From positions 1,550,001 to 1,614,000 of the forward strand of contig LSAX01000007.1 in NCBI GenBank assembly GCA_001557505.1: DNA of 64,000 nucleotides. The letters run 5' to 3'. The DNA is from Reticulascus tulasneorum (Eukaryota > Ascomycota > Sordariomycetes > Glomerellales > Reticulascaceae). Numbering within the stretch: the first letter of the stretch is position 1; each line of letters opens with the position of its first letter. Under the pieces are notes generated by a model that had not been told where the DNA came from, ran no database searches, and saw only the letters and a list, made by a program, of their open reading frames with translations. Of this stretch, positions 60,151 to 64,000 are shown one piece after another. The position numbers and the translations under genes were made by a program.

Positions 60151-61712
60151 CGTACATGCGGCGGCTGTTGTGCTTGCGTATCCGTATCCAGAACGGTCCA
60201 GTAGGCTAGCAGTAGGTGTCGTGGAGTAAGCCTTGGCCACTCCCCCCCTCACACCCACCAAACCGAAAACGCCCCCCCCCCTCCATCTGGCGTCGCTGGC
60301 TCAGCCTGGATATCGACTACACTAGTTGCTTTTTGCTGCTGCAAGACGCACCACCAGCACTTTAAACTGCCCACCCACTGACGCCGCCGAAAGAAAAAGG
60401 AAAGGAGGGAGAGAAAAAAGAAAACCCACAAGGCGCCTCCCTCGAGCGATACAAAGGGCAGAAGCCAGGGGTCTGCAACGTACCGTAGTTGATGCTCTAG
60501 CTGCCGAAAGCCACTATACGACAGATCGGTGCAGCTCATCGAATTGTGACTAGACAGTGAGGAACCCTTCTGGACTTGGCGTCATACTTTCGCTCTGGGA
60601 TGTTCAAGTCACTCTTGTTTTTGCTGCTGACCGACTTACAATAGACGACGGCGAAGTTTTCGTCCAAATCAACCCGGGCCGTCAGCCAACGTCAACCGTC
60701 CTTCGACTCGTCGCCCGCTAATACGACCCATTCCCACAAAAGAGGAGGGAGACACAAGAGCGAGGGATCCAAATTCTGACGGACAGGTACTTGCCGGAAA
60801 GTCCTCCCTGCCGCTCGCTGCCTTGCCTTATGTTGGAGTTGCACCGCCCAGGAACCCCGATCCATCGCCTTCACTACTACCCTACCCCCACCACAGAGGT
60901 GTCTGTCCCCGAAACACGCCTCCAGCCCATTTGTGCCCAGCGCCATCTCTCCACACTCACTCTCACTCTCTCTCTCTCTCACCTTTCTGTGTTCCTTTCC
61001 CGTTTTCCCCCTAATCCCACTTTCGCTCGAGCTTCTTTTTTTTGTTGTCCTACGAAACGCCAGGCAAACCCACGAACCCCCCAGCCGATCCTGTAATTCC
61101 AACCAGCTAAGCCCGTTGTCCGCCTCTCCCGGCCATAGTTCTCGATACACGAACACGGTCTTGGTCGTCCACTCGTTACCTACCTTGCAGGAATTGGATC
61201 CGGCAACTATCGAACCAGTCCACTCGCTCGCTACCTGGTCTGCTTCTGGTCCTCACGCTTTGACAGCCTATCAAGGCCTCCTCAGCTCGACCTACAGCTG
61301 GCTAGCCATTCCAGGCGTCACGCTCGTTAATCATTTGCCCAGTCGCAGCATCTGTGTGGCCGTGTCGGATCTTAACGCCACCAATACGCCAACTGTCGAA
61401 CCATTCTCGCTTCTGCATCGAGAAAACCCCCCTTCGACAGATCATAGCCGGATGGGTCTGAAGTCTGTGATCACCACCACTGCCTCTGCGTTGTGACCGG
61501 CTGCAGTCGAATCCCCTCCAAGTTCAGAGGCCGAACAAAGGTTACGAGCAGCTATACCCTTCTCGATTTCGAGAGGCAAGCCACGCAACAGGCGCCGTTC
61601 TCACGTCTACGGTACAAGGCTACAAGGCCATTTCCGATTGTCGTGAGAGGTGCACAGAGGGCCATAGTCTGATACTCTACGCCAACCCACTAATCCTCAT
61701 TGGGTTTCCATC

Positions 61713-64000
61713 ATGGCACCCATGACGCCCCGACTCAAGATCCTCTCAGGTTGGTCCCTTTCTGGCTTCTCCTCTGCCGCCGCTCCTCAATACTTGCTAT
61801 TCCTATCCCCATTCTTAGTGCGACCCTGCGAAAATCAATTTACCTACCCTTTACCTTGCCCAATCCATACCATCCATCCTTCATACCTTTGTCCTTTCAG
61901 CCTCCCACCCACCACACTCGTTTTTGTCTTTCGTTCCTTGGCGGCAGCTGCCTATGCGTCGTCGCAGTTGCAATGGTAGAAGAAATGGCCGACAGTGAGC
62001 TAATGAAAGTGTGTTCAGTTGGCGGGAATCCAGTATCTGCATTCCTATCATGGCGGCTACAAGCCACCAATGCCTGCGACGTCACCCTCGTTTGGAAATC
62101 CGGGTTCGAGCATGTTGCGCAGTACGGCATATCCTTCAAGTGAGTTGACCTCGCCCATCCAGTCGGTCTGCGAACCGTCTAACCGTTATCCTCCAGATCC
62201 GAAGTGTTCGGCAACGAGCGATTCAAGCCCCGGCATGGTACGTCTGCCTGTTCCTCAGAACTTCTCCTGTATGGATATTAATATCAGCGATAATAGTTGT
62301 CCGGGTTCCCGAAGATGCTGCGAATAATAAGGAGGGTGCATTCGACTATGTACTTTTATGTATAAAAGCTCTGCCAGACATATACGACCTCGCCGCGGTC
62401 ATCGACAGCGTCGTCACTCCTCAGCACACTTGTATCCTCATAAATACTACGCACACCATCGGAGTCGAAGCTGCAATCGAAGAACGGTTTCCTACCAATG
62501 TGGTGTTGTCCCTTGTCTCCGGTGCCGAACTAGCGCAGCTTGGCCAGAGTGAATTCGAGCACAAGGGCTCGACTGAAGTTTGGGTTGGCCCCGCGAACAA
62601 GAACGACAACATTCCCGCGTCGATTCAGGAAGACATGGCTCAAGCACTAGCCATGACACTTAGCACGGGACAGGTGGATTGCAAGGTGTCTTCGAACATC
62701 CGGCAACAGCAATATGAACGAGTGATAGGGTAAGTCATCTCGTGACTCTCCTGCCGTATGTTTGAGCTAACCACATTTCAGTCCCATTGCATTCCATCCC
62801 GCCAGCGTGATATTTGAGACCCCAAACCATGCACAACTCTTGGAGAAGACTGGCGTTAGAGACATGATCTCGGATCTGATTGATGAACTCCTAGGGCTGG
62901 CAACAGCACATGGCTGCAAATTCTCTCCTGACTTCAAGCAGAAGACGATTGATGATATGACACGGCCGGGAATGCCCGAAAGCATAATGTGGCAGGATTT
63001 CGTCGCGAAGCGACCGATGGAAGTGGAGACATATCTGGGGTCTCCAATAAAGTTGGCGCAGGAGGCACAGATTTCCCTTCCTCGTGTCGAGACACTCTAC
63101 GCCGTTCTTCACAACCTCAATGCCGTCAATCGGCAGAGGCCGAAGGCTGTGGATGCTTCGGTCCTGCCTCCTGGATCGCCCACCGCACCATCACCCCTCC
63201 CTAGAATGTCGTCTTCGAATGGAATGCGGCCCATGAGTGGAATGCCCAATGGCCATGGCAATGGCAATGGCATGCCGCCAAGAGGCGGGCCACGACCAAG
63301 AAACTCGTCCAACCTTGGACCTGGTATGCGTCGGCCGCCACCCCACATGAACGGTGGACCTCCCAACGGACACGGCCGACCATCAATGAATGGGCCGCCA
63401 AACGGATACCCCCAATCCCGCACAACATCCAGGCGGGGTTCTATAGAAGGCGCTGATCTGGAGGAATTCTCTCACTTGGTTGTGTACGACGATATCCCCG
63501 AAGGCGGAGAATTGGGCTATGGCCCGGAGACACCTGAGCTTGCCATACGCGAGCGTGAGCTTCAGCTGCGTCAGCGAGAACTCGCGCTCAGGGAACAGGA
63601 AATGAGGATGAGGCGTGGAGGGCCACCTCCCCCGAGAAGAGGGCCGCACCCGATGCGTAACAGCGCTCAGATGCTGGACGATGAGGACGAGGACGACGAT
63701 GATTACTTCGATCCCAACGGTGGCCCAGTCAATCCGATGATTGATCCCGACAGCTTTGACATGATGAGTGTTACGTCCAGGAAAACCAGGAAAATGTCAA
63801 ACCCATCCCCTGCCCAATTCCGCAAGAATCCAGATTTCGACACGCCAGGACACGGACCACGTGGTGGAGGTGGAAGATACCGGCCAAGTCTGGGCCGCAA
63901 TCGCTCAAGCCAGATTGTTAGTATACCTGGTATGAACGAGAACATCCTGGATGACCCATTGATCTCCTGCTCTTCCAACCGGTATGGCGCCGTTGACCGA
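61713..64000 (+). CDS. Ketopantoate reductase-fold (ApbA/PanE) protein with long disordered C-terminus, 3'-partial
   Basis: Exons: 61713-61749, 62019-62139, 62197-62237, 62297-62729 and 62782 to the window edge; at least 617 codons, with no stop reached. The 269-bp first intron follows only 37 coding bases. The joined start, LKILSVGGNPVSAFLSWRL, is a Rossmann nucleotide-binding loop of the ApbA/PanE family, slightly changed (GGNPVS for GxGxxG). DYVLLCIKALPDIYDLAAVI and the C-terminal helical domain (YERVIGPIAFHPASVIFETP, GMPESIMWQDF) fit the family. PanE enzymes reduce 2-dehydropantoate with NADPH. Here about 275 extra residues follow (from ~340): G/P/N/R-rich repeats, a short charged helix (RERELQLRQRELALREQEMR) and an acidic patch (DDEDEDDDDYFD). 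That layout and the altered loop suggest a fungal family whose role may not be pantothenate synthesis. Confidence 0.88.

Larger units (their letters stand above)
53553..61712. other. 8.2-kb gene-free interval upstream of the reductase-fold gene
   Basis: No gene supported. It contains the SMC5 3' UTR, a 20-odd-base inverted repeat next to GGAT repeats (58690-58745), a C/A homopolymer stretch near 59560-59580 and two CT-rich tracts (60033-60150 and 60955-61020) that may mark the leader of the next gene. The largest open frames (198 codons at 54863-55459 minus; 187 codons at 60933-61496 plus) lack recognisable features. Confidence 0.45.

Noticed and set aside
60933..61496. 187-codon plus-strand frame before the reductase-fold gene
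   Set aside because: It begins without an ATG and covers a CT repeat; more likely 5' leader than coding sequence.

Overview
The window is nuclear DNA of a filamentous ascomycete, most likely a Sordariomycete. Eleven protein-coding genes can be built with confidence (one runs off the right edge). They carry 27 short introns, nearly all with GT donors, CTAAC-type branch sites and AG acceptors. The gene set fits such a fungus: a PLS1-type tetraspanin, a peroxisomal (SKL-ended) malate synthase, Mcm1, a Gin4/Hsl1-type kinase and a C2H2 regulator. I saw no bacterial, viral or CRISPR features and no convincing tRNA or rRNA. Species cannot be named from the sequence alone.

Layout, left to right: (1) 1-7.3 kb, compact: a PIP-like/SIM-bearing nuclear protein (+, possible Nse6/SLF2-like), V-ATPase subunit E (-), a NIPA-type magnesium transporter (+) and a PLS1-like tetraspanin (-). 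(2) 7.3-15.4 kb: 8 kb without a supportable gene, holding short palindromes, G/C homopolymers and a CT-rich leader, ending at mcm1 (+). (3) 16.2-27.7 kb: mostly non-coding, with a Ctr copper transporter (-) at 19.5-20.1 kb. (4) 27.7-29.2 kb: a C2H2 zinc-finger gene (-), whose 5' side is 11.2 kb of apparently gene-free DNA (29.2-40.4 kb). (5) 40.4-53.6 kb, gene-rich: malate synthase (-), then a Gin4/Hsl1-like kinase (-) divergent from SMC5 (+). (6) 53.6-61.7 kb: gene-free, ending in CT-rich leader tracts before a ketopantoate-reductase-fold gene (+) that continues past base 64000.

The genes are not a cluster with one shared job; this looks like ordinary housekeeping and developmental gene order. 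Two loose themes exist. SMC5 and the possible Nse6/SLF2-like gene would act in the same Smc5/6 complex, if the latter assignment holds. Also, the two transcription-factor genes (mcm1 and the C2H2 gene) have very long upstream regions.

The most interesting sequence-level points are three introns that are multiples of three and free of stops: one GC-AG intron in malate synthase, one in the Gin4-like kinase and one in SMC5. An intron also splits the second zinc finger of the C2H2 gene, and a 76-codon upstream ORF ends 24 bases before mcm1. I did not find a convincing new biological system.
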